In this document: piece after piece, positions 48,344-60,048 of the stretch
Layout: each line of letters begins with the position of its first letter
Position numbering within the stretch: position 1 is the first letter of the stretch
Source of the DNA: Leptobrachium leishanense
Taxonomy: Eukaryota; Chordata; Amphibia; Anura; Megophryidae
Direction of reading: 5' to 3'
Length of the DNA: 64,000 bases
NCBI GenBank assembly: GCA_009667805.1
Contig: CM019070.1
Location: 54,024,451-54,088,450, forward strand
The notes under the pieces: model-generated
Seen by the model: only the letters and a program-made list of their open reading frames with translations
Databases searched by the model: none
What the model was told of the DNA's origin: nothing
Made by a program: the position numbers and the translations under genes

Positions 48344-48498
48344 TTAGTGTAGCAAGATATAAACATAACTTGGTTTATCAAAAGCGTGTTCAAAATATGT
48401 TCCGAGTTGGCACCAGAGAGGGTAGTCGTACAGGCAGGATTGGCAACAGAGAGGACTCCCATATACTTGTTCTCAGTAACGTAGAATGAATGTACAAT

Positions 48499-48750
48499 GA
48501 ATTCAGCAACCTGCAGGGCAGACCCATAATCCGTGACAATGCGGTATAATGTGTCTATTGACTTAGTAACAGACAGGCAACATGAGGGGTCGATGGATTC
48601 AGCAACCTGCAGGGCAGACCCACAATCACAGACAATGCGGTATGATCTGTACATAGACTTAGTACCAGACAGGTAACATGAGGGGTTGATGGATTCAGCA
48701 ACCTGCAGGGCAGACCCACAATCAGAGACCATGCGGTATGATCTGAACAT
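48499..48750. repeat. about 118-bp tandem repeat, near three units
   Basis: Units share GATTCAGCAACCTGCAGGGC, AGACCCA, CAATGCGGTATGATCTG and GACAGG.AACATGAGGGG. It is internal to the solo LTR. Confidence 0.85.
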
Positions 48751-49203
48751 ACACTCTGTGTATACAGAGTTCAACATACACACTTATATGGGATAAGAGT
48801 AAGAATCGTCAAGCAGGCAGTCTGGGTCAATCACAAGCAGGGTCCTCATACAAGCAGAATTGGCAACTAGGCAAAAATAGACTGAGACAGAAAACTAAGA
48901 TCAGCTGGCGATGTGGGAATAACTCCACGTCAGGGCGACGAGCAGAATCTCGCACCCTGCATTTAAGGCCGGTGGCTCCGCGTCATCACACCAAGTCCCA
49001 CCCCCTCTGACGCCGATCGGCCAGCTCGAGTCCCTGGCACCCGGCCAGCCAGTGATGCTGTCAGGCACCCAAGCCCCCAGGAAGCACCACGGGGGCCGAA
49101 GATTTGACACAAATCATATCACCTGTGCTGTGCTTCAGATATCTGGCAAACCTGGCCTGTTAGGGGTACTTGAGGACCAGGGTTGGAAAACACTGTCCTA
49201 TGT

Positions 49204-50041
49204 AAATGACGCAACCTCCTGGTCTTTTGCAAATAAATATGACGCTCCAAATCTGATGTGTCCGAAATCTGAAAAAGGGATGTGCTCTCCTCTTCCCTGC
49301 TGGCACATGAACACTATGCGCTAGCCATAATGTTGCCTGCAATTCTGTCGCAATAAATCATTCGGAGCACCAGGACTGGCTGAGTGGCATCCTTATCTGG
49401 GGAGCACTAAGTACAAAAGCTCTACAACCTGGTATGGGCTGAGTGAAAAGGTTTAATAACTTTTATCTACAGTCATATTCTGCTTTTCTGCAAAAAAATA
49501 CTTATCCAGATTATTGTTTTGGGGTTTTACAAAAAAAGATTATCTGATCTCTCCATGTGTTAAATAGTGAAAGGGTAATGATATATCTGTAGACCTTTCT
49601 GTGTAAAAATGAATTGTTTTCTTGTATTTGTTGAAGAAATTATTTAGATAGGTTGACTATCCGCTGTTTTACCAAGGATCCTGTTCATATAGCCATCTCC
49701 AGATATACTAATCACACAATTAATAACCATTGACATTGACACCTACAGGTTAGTGCTGTGTATAGGAACAAAGTCAGAAATGAATCTTCCAAGGGCAACA
49801 TTATATATATATATATAATAAAGCTTATGGTTGCAGAAACATTTGCACATCCCAGCAATTCAGAGAACTGCTTACAGAGCTCATATGCTGCATTCCCCAT
49901 ATGCAACAAAGAACTCTGAGTAGGACATGCAAATGAAGTCCCCAACTTCTCACTTTTTTTGCATCTAGGGTCTTTAATTAATATGGTGCAGTTGTCCCTG
50001 TAATGGCACAATCGAGCTAAAATCTTGTGAGACCTGAGCAG
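49204..50041. other. intergenic, anonymous
   Basis: AT-rich sequence with a short TA microsatellite (49802-49820). From about 49920 it joins a locally duplicated segment around GCAGTTGTCCCTGTAA that recurs at 51105. Confidence 0.4.
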
Positions 50042-50046
50042 GCACC

Positions 50047-50836
50047 TGTCACGTTTCCCTGTTCCAGCCCTGTCCCCCTGCCCTTTGTATTCTTTATGTC
50101 TGTGGTTCCCATATGTTTCTGTGTGTTGCTTTCCCTGGATTGCAGCTCAGGGGTTAAGTGGGTTCCTCATTAGCTCTCCTGCTGGTGATGTGGGTTGATC
50201 ACCTCCCTATATATTGCGATGGGGCCTTTTCCCATTGCTCTTGCATTCTGGTTTACTTTCAGTTCTCATTCCTGCTGAGTTTTTGTTCCTGAGAGCTCCC
50301 TGCTGTTATTCTGTTAAGTTTGTATGGTCTTGTCTCCTTATCTGTACACTGTTTCTTTAGTTAGTCCAGGTTCTAGTTCATGTCCAGTTATTCCTGTGTA
50401 ATTAGTTCTAGTGTTTCTCCTTTGTCTGGTTTTGTTATATGTCTGACTGATTACCTGGTTCTGACCCTCTTGCCTGGCTGACTAATCTCCCGGTTCTGGA
50501 TCCCTGGTATCAGTATAAGGTATACGTTCTGGTTCATGACTCCTTGCTTTTTCTTGACTTCTCTATTTGGATACTCGTTGTCTGTACCGTTGATTTTTTT
50601 TTATTCCTGTCTCGTCTGTAGGTCCTTAGACTCTGCTCGGCGCTGTTGTATTATTTTCCTTTAGAGCAGATCCGGCTATTCTAAAGACTGGTCTTTCAGA
50701 ATAGGGCTGCTGTGTACCATGCAGGGTCTCTGGCCTAGGTTGTGTACTCAGTATTATCTGCATATTGGGGCTTTCCTATGTACCAGTGCCTCAACTTAGC
50801 AAGTGCAAGGTGCCCTCCTTGTGACTGATTGTGACA
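50047..50836. mobile_element. solo LTR with 5-bp target duplication
   Basis: It starts TGTCACG and ends TTGTGACA (TG...CA) and is flanked by GCACC on both sides (50042-50046, 50837-50841). It is 790 bp and non-coding. A local duplicate of the target at 51098-51230 lacks the insertion, which supports the boundaries. Confidence 0.88.
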
Positions 50837-51239
50837 GCACCCTCCGTAAAGCAAGCCACTAGTGCCGTTGCTTGTTCTCTGGACCCACACAAACCTCTGT
50901 TTCTCTTAAAGTCTACAGGGTAATCCAGACGTGGACCCCTTGCTTGGTGTGCCTTGTGGGTGTCAGCTGTCCCCTCCTGCCGAGGCCTAACAAGGCTGAA
51001 ACTATCGACGGGAATTGCTGCACCTCTCATGCAGGGATGACTTCCTTGGCATTTCAGTACTGGCCACCCTTTCTGGGTGATAGCGTCTGATTTGCATATG
51101 GAGCAGTTGTCCCTGTAACGTCACAATCGAGCTAAAATCTTGGGAGACCTGAGCGGGCCCCACCATAAAGTAGGCCAATAGTGCTGTTGCTTGTTCTCAG
51201 GACTCTCACAAACCTCTGTTTCTCACTTAGGGTCTTTAA

Positions 51240-51865
51240 CCTCCCTGGTGGTATTCCCGAGTGTGACTTAGGGTTAAATTTCACTACCACGAACGGTAAC
51301 GCCGAGCCACACTCGGGCTGGATGCATACTCACCTCCTCCTGGCTCCCTGGCTGTCCCTAGCAGTGTGATCGTGGCGAGCTGCTTCCTGGTAAGGCTCCC
51401 GGCAAGTCACACGATGCAGGGGGGCGGGACCAGGCAGCAAATTTAGAAAAAAATTATAATACACTGTATAATCCAATGTGCAATGTTTATGAACGGCCAC
51501 TAGGTGGCACTACAGGATAAGAAACAGACCATACATCGTCTCACCCTTGTTTTCAGACAGATTTCAGTGTTTTTTGTTGTATTTTATTGAATATCATTTA
51601 TTTGCATTATTTTGGATAATTATTTTTGGGATAATAAATTATTATGTTGTGTTTCAAACTTTATCGGACTCAGTGTATTTACTATTTTTTTTTAAATTTA
51701 TTTATTTATTTCTAAAGGATTTTACCAGTAAGGACTCTTGATTGCATGGAGTTCAGTGCGTGATTCCTAATTATTACAGGCTATGTACAAAAACACGTTT
51801 CCTTTAAAAAAAAATTGAGACGCTTTTAGACACGAAATTTTGAAAAAATTAGACTGCCAGGGAGG
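51240..51865. mobile_element. piggyBac-like MITE, TTAA target
   Basis: Ends CCTCCCTGGTGGT and TGCCAGGGAGG are flanked by TTAA (51236-51239, 51866-51869). CTCCCTGGCGGT-type ends are common in vertebrate TTAA MITEs. The 626-bp body has no transposase. Confidence 0.82.
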
Positions 51866-51977
51866 TTAATTTCACAGAACCCTCCTTGCCAGTGCAATGT
51901 CATACTAGATGGCTTTTGTTTTTTTAGCAAAGTCACAGTCACTCCTGTACAGCTGTTTTGTTTTGTTTTTTTAGAAA

Positions 51978-52160
51978 TTATTTTTACCAGGAAGGATACT
52001 TTGAGATTTCTCTCGTTTTCAAGCATGTCCTGGGTGGTGAGTATGTACCGTTAGGTGACTTGGCCAAGGACACTTACTGGAGAGGTGCTCTTGCCGGTAT
52101 CGGACATGTGTCTCCACAGTTATAGAGCAGTGATGTTACCTCTACACCACCCAGCCGGTA
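51978..52160 (-). mobile_element. tRNA-derived V-SINE
   Basis: On the - strand it runs from the GTACCGGCTGGGTGGTGTAG head, through the core GTAAGTGTCCTTGGCCAAG, to the tail GGACATGCTTGAAAACGAG and AAATCTCAAAGTATCC. It has the same order as the copy at 62667. Confidence 0.75.
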
Positions 52161-53029
52161 CTTATTATGCCCTCATCAGCAGGAGATAGACTGTAACTGG
52201 TTGCTATTCGATAGCTATTCAGAAATATTCCAACTTGAGCCGATAATACAGCGAATCTTTATAATAGTGCTATTATTAACGAGCTGTTAATGAATAACGG
52301 ATCATGCACAGGTTATTCATTAGCGAGCTGCTATTACCGGCTCAGTTGGAATTGGGCCCTGAGTTGAGAATGTTTGTTAGCATAGTTGAATTCTTTTAAA
52401 ATGTAAATGTTCTCATTAGTCTTTTTTTAATGAATAAACTCATTAATCCGTTATAAATTTCAATTCTCGTGTACTCGTGAAACCTATTTCTTTGTTTCAT
52501 CTGACTTATCTATCTATCAATCAATCCATCTATCGAGCTGTCTGTCTGCGCCTACAGAGTACATATTAATCTATAATTACCTGGGATCCATCATTGAGAC
52601 ACAAGATCACTGATTGTTTCCCTGAAACAGCCATGGAATGCTTGCACTGATGGTTATCTTGATTACGTAGTCTGAATGCACTGGCCCTTAATTAATGGAT
52701 TCCATGAAAAATTGTCTTTCTGCTGCTTTTGCATTACCACTGAGACCTGTATTTCAAGTCAGGTTTAAACTAAACCAGAGTTGTTGTACACTTACCAACT
52801 CTACAAACTTCATAGACTTTTCAATAATTTTTATGAAATTCCAGCATCCCATTTACTTATCTTCGTATTGTGTTTTGGTATTTCCTATTATATAATAGGT
52901 ACATCTTTTTACAGCTTGAATGACTATAATCTAGACGTACCTTTCACCTTTCCAACCTGGGGTCGTATTACACAGCTTGTGCTAGCTTAACCAGAGCTGT
53001 TGTAAACTTACCAGAGCCATTATAGGGCC
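52161..53029. other. intergenic, anonymous
   Basis: Inverted TGAATAACGG and GAATTGGGCCCTG motifs occur near 52300. Otherwise it is AT-rich sequence with no gene. Confidence 0.35.
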
Positions 53030-53805
53030 ACATTTCAATCTTGGTGCTAACTTGCGTGAGCGTTAACGTTAACCCTGGTGACCCTAACGCGGGCCACCTA
53101 TATTATTTATATTATTGAAAAAAACTTTACCGTTTGGAATCTTGTACTGTACTGCATGAGGTTACTGTAATTTGTGCTCCCTATACTTAACATGGGGAGC
53201 GCAAAGAGTTAATTAGCATTAGGATTACAAAGTCCTAACGCTAATTAACGTCCGGCTACGGTTAACAAAAAGTTAACCACAGCCAGGACTTGGTGCTAAC
53301 AGATTCCGCTGCTGCAGAATCCGTCAGCACCAGCAGTAACCCCCCCCAAAAATAGTCAGATACTCACCTTCTATCCCACGGCGAGGACCGCGGCTCCAAC
53401 CACCTCCCCTGTCCGGTGGGTACAGGGAGAGACTGGGGGGAAAAGTCCCCCAGTCTCCCCCTGCGGATCACTACGCTAACCTGTCGGATCTCGCAAGGCG
53501 AGTTCCGGCAGGTCATGTGACCGGCGCCGTCTGCCTCAATGGAGTCCTATGGACTCCATGGAGAGGATGCGCGCGGTGGTGCTTAGTGCTGCCGCACGCA
53601 TCCCGGGGCTTAGCGCCCGATAAAAATGCAGGCAGCTTTTTACGCACCTGCATTGTAATATCGCGCTAAAACAGGAACGCAAAGGAGAATCCTGCAGGCG
53701 CAGGTTTTTCTCCCTAGCGTCCCCGTTTTAATGCAACCATTGAGGCCAATAGGCTATGGAGTTGTTACATTTACAACAGCTCTGGCTAAATTAGCACCAA
53801 CTTTG
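53030..53805. mobile_element. TIR element of the GCTAATTAGCG family
   Basis: AACCAGAGCTGTTGTAAAC near 52990 and, inverted, TTACAACAGCTCTGGCTAA near 53770 suggest terminal repeats. The body includes CTTAACATGGGGAGCGCAAA, AGATACTCACCTTC and a GC-rich GGGAGACTGGGGG hairpin. Exact ends are uncertain. Confidence 0.45.
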
Positions 53806-54055
53806 AAATACTGCCGCTGGTGTTTAAGAGCTTTTCTGGGAAGCTACCACCCTTACCTGAATAGACTGCTTCCTCCAGTAGTTCCCTCATCCTATAAACT
53901 CCGATCCAGGACCTGCACCTTACTTGCAATACCACAATACAAAAAGAAAGTGGCTCGATCCTCTTTTTCTTACAGAGCACCGCAATTATGGAATAACCTC
54001 CCAGACGCCATCAAATCTTCCCCCAGTCTAAAGTCACTTAAGAGATCTCTATTAA
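53806..54055 (+). mobile_element. L2/CR1-like LINE, end of reverse transcriptase ORF
   Basis: The + frame reads FSYRAPQLWNNLPDAIKSSP followed by SLKSLKRSLLTT. This is the conserved C-terminal block of L2/CR1-clade ORF2 (APxLWNxLPxxIxxSPSLxxFK). It is cut by the piggyBac-like element and resumes at 55280 with the 3' tail. It is a defective fragment with no catalytic core. Confidence 0.75.
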
Positions 54056-55275
54056 CCACTTGGCTGCTATGGACGCGCTCAGCGCGTCCAGCCAAGTGGT
54101 TCTCCTGTGCTACGGACGCGCTGAGCGCGTCCGAGCACAGGAGGCAGCAATCTGCCGGATTCCGGCGGATTGCTGCGCCCCCCGGTGCGGGCTGACATCT
54201 TGGATGTCAGCCCGTCAATCCGGGACCCCGGCGGGGACATTAGATGTCATCGCGGCGACGCGATGACATCTAATGCAGGTGCCCCCCGCATGTGCGGAGG
54301 AGGCGCCTGAAAGACCTTCGGACCTCTCTCCCTCCCGATCGCCGGGGAGCAGGGAGTTAATACAGGCACCGCTTGGAAGGGCATAGCCTGCCCTTCCAAA
54401 CGGTGGCTGTCATTAACCCCTGGGGACCCGGATCACGAATCGGCGCTGAAAAGCGCCGGTTCGTGATCCTTTCCCGGAGCTGGCCGACATCTTGGATGTC
54501 GGCCAAGCCTCCGGGAACTCCCCCTGAGGACTGGCGTCATCGTGCTATGCACGATGACGCCAGTCCTGGAGTTAACCCCTAGCTGCCACCAATGGTGGAG
54601 ATAGGGGGTTCCAATGAACCCCCTATCTCCCGATCCGTGGCAGCTAGGGGTTAATGTTTGGTACTGTTGGATCGGCCAGAGCATGGCCGTTCCAACGATA
54701 CCAAACACCACTGTGAAAAAGTTTTTTTAAAAAAATAAAAATTAAAAATAAAACTAAAAAAATATTTTAAAAACAATTCTAAAAAAAAAAAAGAAAAATT
54801 TTTTTTTTTTTTGGTTTGTTAATGCAGCAATATTGTTCCCATTTCAATTATAATGTGAACAATGATGCTGCACTAACAATTTTTGTATGCGGTGCGTTTG
54901 TTAAAAATCGCGTAATTTTCCCCAAAACAAAATGTAACGAGACCCCATTTCTAATTTTTTTAACAAGCGCACCCCATACAAAATATAACCGCAATTGCTC
55001 GCATGTTAAAATGTGAAAAAAAAACACTTTACACATTGTAAATTATTGAAAATTCATATTTTATTGCATTTTTTGTTATAATATACAGACAGGACATGAC
55101 GTATACATATAATAATGACATATTATGAATCTGCCGAGTCTGACGGAAAGAACGATATATAATATGTCTGGGTCATATACTAAAATAAGCCTTCAAAACA
55201 CGTTTAAACATGATGAGCAAAACCGGTAAAAATGACCTCAGCACAGAGGCGTGAAACGCCTCAGCAGCGAAAGGG
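54056..55275. mobile_element. piggyBac-like MITE, TTAA target, inside a LINE
   Basis: Ends CCACTTGGCTGCT and, inverted, CCCTTTCGCTGCTGAGGCG are flanked by TTAA (54052-54055, 55276-55279). The GC-rich 5' half has nested hairpins (GACGCGCTCAGCGCGTC, GACATCTTGGATGTC, CATCGTGC). The 3' half is AT-rich. The right two thirds are nearly identical to 60611-61778. Confidence 0.88.
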
Positions 55276-55279
55276 TTAA

Positions 55280-55510
55280 CATACCTCAATACGGAATGCA
55301 CCTGTAAACATGTAATATAGTGAATATCCTACCTATTTATTTTCTGTGTTAATCTGTATATTTGTGCTGTTAATATCTTGCTTTTATTACTTTGTATTTC
55401 TGTAACGACTGTAACAATTCAATGTTCTTGAACCCAGGATATACTTGAAAACGAGAGAAATCTCAATGTATTCTTCCTGGTAAAATCCTTTATAAATAAA
55501 AAAATAAATC
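55280..55510 (+). mobile_element. 3' tail of the interrupted LINE
   Basis: It continues the LINE of 53806-54055. It ends GAACCCAGGATATACTTG, then AACGAGAGAAATCTCAATG, TTCTTCCTGGTAAAATCC and TTTATAAATAAA. The same tail ends the V-SINEs in this window. Confidence 0.75.
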
Positions 55511-56554
55511 TTTACAGAATGACACTTTGATCATTGTGGTGCTACAATATAACTGCTTGAACAGATAGTTGTGTATTCATAAGTATATATAGTGTAGATT
55601 GGATAAACTGTGTTTCCAAACAAGCGTTGTCAATCTATGAAGTCTCCCAAATGGTCTCTTACTATAAATGTTGCTTTTTTCTCTGTTGTCCTATTGCCCA
55701 ATCCTATTAAAATATATTTACATGTTTTAACCAAAGTACAACATTAATATGTATATGTCAGGTGTTTAATATTTCGGTAAACCATGTAATCGAGGGATTA
55801 AAATGCAAAAACCCTGTAAATTTTGATCATATCTTTCTCCCTTGTTAGAAGCTACATGGATAATCCTGCTCTCTTCCAAATCCAGGATCCATTGTCCAGT
55901 CCAAATACATTGTTAATGTCAATCAGTGTCTCACCGAGGAATACACAAACAGCGGTCTCTGGAGAGCAGCATGCAACTGGGAAGGGAATAGATTCAGCAT
56001 CATCTGTTTATAAAAGAAAGTCAACCTTTCTGTTAATAATTGAGATAACGCAAAAATCCTCTCCCCGGAGATTCCGCGTAAGTGGATTAATGTCGAGGTT
56101 GAACAAAAACTAAATCTAGAATGCAACCTTGTTGAGCCCCATGGGTCTACATATCAGACTTGTCAATTAACTCATTTTATGGCACCTGGTGTTGAGCCTC
56201 CCTGTACATCTTGCAGTCAAAATTCAGAAGCCTCCTTTGGAGAAGTATCATGTAGCCTTTATAACTCATGGACGAATTTGGTATCGGAACAGTTCAACTT
56301 CGTTTGTTGATCACCACACATTGCACAGTAACTTTAATTCTGGATTGGCCCCTAGTACATCAGTGCTTCAATGTGATAGACCAAAACTGCTGGAGGAGCA
56401 GTTGTATTTCACAACACTCTATCATATGGCAGCTTATAACATGATCTGCACGTATTGTATACCTTAATGTATGATTCTTAAAAAGACTAAAGAAGCACTT
56501 GGAGTTGATGATGATGTGCAATAAGATTGGCTGAGTTCTTAGTATTCTCTGTAG
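55511..56554. other. intergenic, anonymous
   Basis: Short frames near 55823-56113 and 56189-56467 have no recognisable domain. No repeat ends are visible. Confidence 0.35.
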
Positions 56555-56736
56555 CATTGTTTCCCAAACCTGTCCTCAGGACTCTCCGCCTCGCCAGGTT
56601 TGCAGGATATCTGAAGCACAGCACAGGTGATATGATTTGCTGCTCACTGATTGCAGGATTCAGTCTGCATTTCCTCAAGGTGATCCTTAAAACATGGCCT
56701 GGTTCAGGGTCCCGAGGACAGGTTTGTGAAACACTG
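56555..56736. mobile_element. short hAT-type element (182 bp)
   Basis: Ends CATTGTTTCCCAAACCTGTC and GACAGGTTTGTGAAACACTG are flanked by CTCTGTAG and CTCTATAG, an 8-bp duplication with one change. Relatives are at 30648-30817 and 46654-49195 (split). Confidence 0.8.
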
Positions 56737-57051
56737 CTCTATAGGATTTATTCAGAAAGCACCAAAATTTCAGCACTTTGTAGATCGGTGCGCTTCTGTG
56801 ATTCCATTTCACCAACCCTGCGGTGAATTCACTATTTGCCACAGGGTCACCGAAATGCGCTGAAGATGTAGTCGCCAAACACTGCCGAACGGACCACCGA
56901 AATGCAGAAAAATAAAAAAGGAACTCTGCTATTATTATTATTTTATTTTTATTATTATTATTTTTAATTATTATCATCATTTATTTTGCACCAACAATTT
57001 CCGCAGCGCTTTACAATAACCAAAGGGAATAAGATACAGATAAATGGACAT

Positions 57052-57176
57052 AGAAACATAGAAACATAGAAAAATGTCGGCAGATAAGAACCTTTCGGCC
57101 CATCTAGTCTGCCCAATTACATGGATACTTTACCTGGATTTATCTTTTGTTTAGGATAGCCTTATGCCTATGTCAC
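57052..57176 (-). mobile_element. retroelement 3' fragment with 8-bp duplication
   Basis: On the - strand it carries AGACTAGATGGGCCGAAAGG, TTCTTATCTGCCGAC and a TTTCTATG microsatellite tail. It is flanked by ATGGACAT on both sides (57044-57051, 57177-57184). This sequence type is common in amphibian genomes. Confidence 0.75.
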
Positions 57177-57213
57177 ATGGACATGGGATGGAAACAACAG
57201 GTGTAGAGGGCCC

Positions 57214-58045
57214 CAGGGCCAGCCCGACTATCGAGCGGTTCGGAGCAACCGCTCCAGGCGGCAGATTTTGGGGGAGCGGCATGTTTTTGCCGCCGAGCCC
57301 CTGCACTATTTTTTAAACAGCGCCGCTGCGCCGGCATCTCTTGGAAACCGACACAGTGGCCGTTCCACTCTGAGCTTCCGGACTAACTCCCTGTCTGAGC
57401 GCCACCTGCTGGCTTCTAGCCTGGATTATTGCATATTGCAGAGAACCAGTTTAGAACTACATCTCCCGGCATGCAATGCTCCAGTGATACCACTAGGCAG
57501 CGCCTAGACAGTGATTTAACCCGGAAGTTCGGCGCCGAAGTTCACAGATGGGGCGGAACAGCACCTGTGAAGGGAGAGAAGTAAGCGCTGGGCTGCATAT
57601 GGAGGCTGAAGTTTGAAGATTGCACACAGAACCTGCTGGTAAGTGCAAGTCTCTCTCTCCCCTCCTTCCTACACTCTCATCTCTCTCTGTGATACGCCCA
57701 TACACAGTGCACATTACTTTATCACAGAGCTCCACAGCATTAAAACTCACAGTAATGCGTTGTGTGTATGAGCGTATCACAGAGCTCCACAGCAATAATA
57801 CTTACGCTGATACACACTGTACATTACTGTGAGTTTTAGTGCTGTGGAGATCTGTGATACAGTAATGTGTGGTGTGTATGACCATATCACAGAGCTCCAC
57901 AGCAGTAATACTCACGCTGATACACACCACACATTACTGTGAGTTGTAATGCTGTGGAGCTCTGGATACACTTTAACATGCCACGTGTTTTTTTTTATTT
58001 TTGGGGCAGCATTTCATCCATCGCTCCAGGCCTGGGCCGGCCCTG
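57214..58045. mobile_element. complete non-autonomous hAT-D element
   Basis: The ends CAGGGCCAGCCCGAC and CTGGGCCGGCCCTG are flanked by GAGGGCCC (57206-57213) and GAGGGTCC (58046-58053), an 8-bp duplication with one change. The 832-bp body has about four units, in both orientations, of a repeat with CACAGAGCTCCACAGCA and CTCACAGTAATG. Confidence 0.88.
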
Positions 58046-58570
58046 GAGGGTCCTGTTCAAAGGGGCTTACAGTCTAGTGGGACTGGGGTTAAGGAAGACA
58101 AAGGGAGTTTTACTGGATGTCAGGATCATTAGTGCCAGCAGTTTGCGAATGGTGGGGCAATGGAAACATCTTTAATCATGTGGGAGTAGGTGAGCAGGGG
58201 GAACGAGTTGCATCAGTGATGTGGTACACTAATCTGAAGAGATGGGTTTTGAGGGATTTCTTGAAGGCCTGAAGATTAGGGGACAGTTTGATAGGGCGAG
58301 GCAAGTCATTACACAGGACCGGAGCTGCCCTTGAGAAGTCTCGTAGGTAGGCGAGAGTTGGCAGCGCTGGTGTAGGCAGAATACAGGCGGAGGTCGCCAC
58401 CGACTGGGGTTGTCTAGACGGAACATGCTTCGTAGTAATGAAGACATGTTAGGACTGGAGGAGTCGAGTTATTGAGCGATTTGAAAGTGAGCATCAGTAT
58501 TTTAAACTGTATCCTGAAATGTACATGAAGTCAATGGAGGGACCAGCAGAGGGGAGAGGTACGCGAGGTG

Positions 58571-60048
58571 CGCCTGGTGAGAAAAATAACCCTGGCGCCT
58601 GCATTCATTACAGACTGCACCGTATTTCACTGCCAATTTGACAGTAGTTGGCGAATTGACAGTTTAGTGAATAGGCGAACTGCTACGAAATTGCACCACA
58701 TGGTGAAATTCATCGGTCTGTGCAATTTGGTGGCAAGTTCGTCACTTTCTGAATAATTCCTTATAAATATTTGTAAATGAGCTAAATTTGGTTGAAGATG
58801 CTCAATAGTAAATCATGGGGGTAAAATTTATTTTCTATTATGTCATTTTGAATAATTTTTAATCCCTTAATAACAAATGGACTTTTCCGGAAATCCACTT
58901 GCAGGAACCAGTTTTTTGGGGAGAAAATGCTTTTTTAATTACCTATACATAAAGAAATATTTGGGAATATTCCCAATGTACTGGTCCTTACCATAATAAC
59001 CTATTTGACAGTCAAATGTTGCCATCTGCTGGCCAAAAGAAGTTACTGTAGTTTTGGTCTCTGTGCAGGAAGAACTGGGGTGGTGTCCGGTTAAGCACAT
59101 TCTCAGCTGGTTTTAAAAAGTGTTAGCAGTTCAGGCATCATGCGCATGGTGCTATCACTTTATATATAGTCGATTTGGAAAGTGAGGTAAATGGGAGTAT
59201 TTTTCTGGTTTGGCTATTTTGACCTAGAATTTTTACTTCTCCTTCCAATTCTCCTGAGTTTCACCTTTACTGAATAGACGTGTGTGCGTGTGTCAGAGAG
59301 AGAGAGAGAATGTGGCGAATATATAATTTTGTCAATATATGGAATTTTATGAATGTCAAATTATCCATGGTTTTCTGGATTATTTATATAAATAATAACT
59401 GTGACAGTGTGGTGATGGAACAAATGAAAATAAAAATAGAATAATGGTAAAAAAAATGTGTAGCTACCATTAACATTTGACTGGCAGGAGGCTGTACGAA
59501 CAGCCAATTCAATGACTCTCAAAGGGAGCGTATTTGAGAGCCATTGACTTGGTAAGAATGTACTAAAGCACATTTGCAGCCTTTTGCCTTCAACGCAAAT
59601 CACTAATTGTCAGCTTTCTGGGTGAGGAGAATCTCCTTTGCTTGGAGGGCTGAATCAGCCCTTCAGGACCCCAATTGTGGGGTGGGAGGCAATAGGACAC
59701 TCATGTCACTATGGCCGTTCATATTAACTGAATTGTCACAGCGCCTAGAGTGTCCTTTTAAGATGAAAACTGACACAAAAGTGGTTCTACTTACTAAATG
59801 CTGAGTTGCCGTGACTAGTGAATATTAGCTGTAATAGCCCAGATGTATTGTCTGTCTCAGATTGGGTAATCGTGTTGGAAAATGTCAGCTAAATCACGAG
59901 TATTAGCATCTGTATGAGATTACCTGAACCAATGCTGAAGAGTATATTTTGGCTTTTGCACCAGAGTTGCACTAGTCGGCGGAACTCAGACGTTGTCGAA
60001 TAGAGTTCAAAGATATTATTGTAGAATCACCAGGACACAGCTAATGCA
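58571..60048. other. intergenic repeat remnants
   Basis: 58606-58765 is an uninterrupted copy of the MITE that hosts the foldback element at 42552. 58850-59100 carries a decayed TTAA-type repeat with GCCATCTGCTGGCC. A GA microsatellite lies at 59294-59308. A fragment ending GAGTGTCCTTTTAA at 59746-59760 resembles the 8292-8902 end. Confidence 0.45.

Larger units (their letters stand above)
47048..49109. mobile_element. probable solo LTR with nested MITEs
   Basis: It starts TGTTACG and ends TTTGACA, and is flanked by the 5-bp duplication CAAAT (47043-47047, 49110-49114). Removing MITEs at 47197-48104 and 48166-48343 leaves about 0.97 kb. It includes about three copies of a 118-bp tandem unit (48499-48750) with GATTCAGCAACCTGCAGGGC. 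Confidence 0.7.
46654..49195. mobile_element. short hAT-type element split by later insertions
   Basis: The left part begins CAGTGTTTCCCAACCCCGG and the right part ends CAGGGTTGGAAAACACTG. These match the uninterrupted 182-bp element at 56555. Between them lie a MITE (46704-46989) and a solo LTR with two MITEs (47048-49109). The 8-bp flanks TCATAAAT and TCCTATGT agree at only five positions. Confidence 0.7.
56985..58570 (-). mobile_element. L2/CR1-like LINE 3' end, twice interrupted
   Basis: On the - strand a frame near 58400-58230 reads FSRAAPVLCNDLPRPIKLSP then NLQAFKKSLKTHLFRL, the C-terminal reverse-transcriptase block. The TGTAAGCCCCTTTGAACAGG segment follows, and the tail TGTAAAGCGCTGCGGAAATT ends near 56985. 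It is broken by a hAT (57214-58045) and by a 125-bp insertion (57052-57176). Confidence 0.75.
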
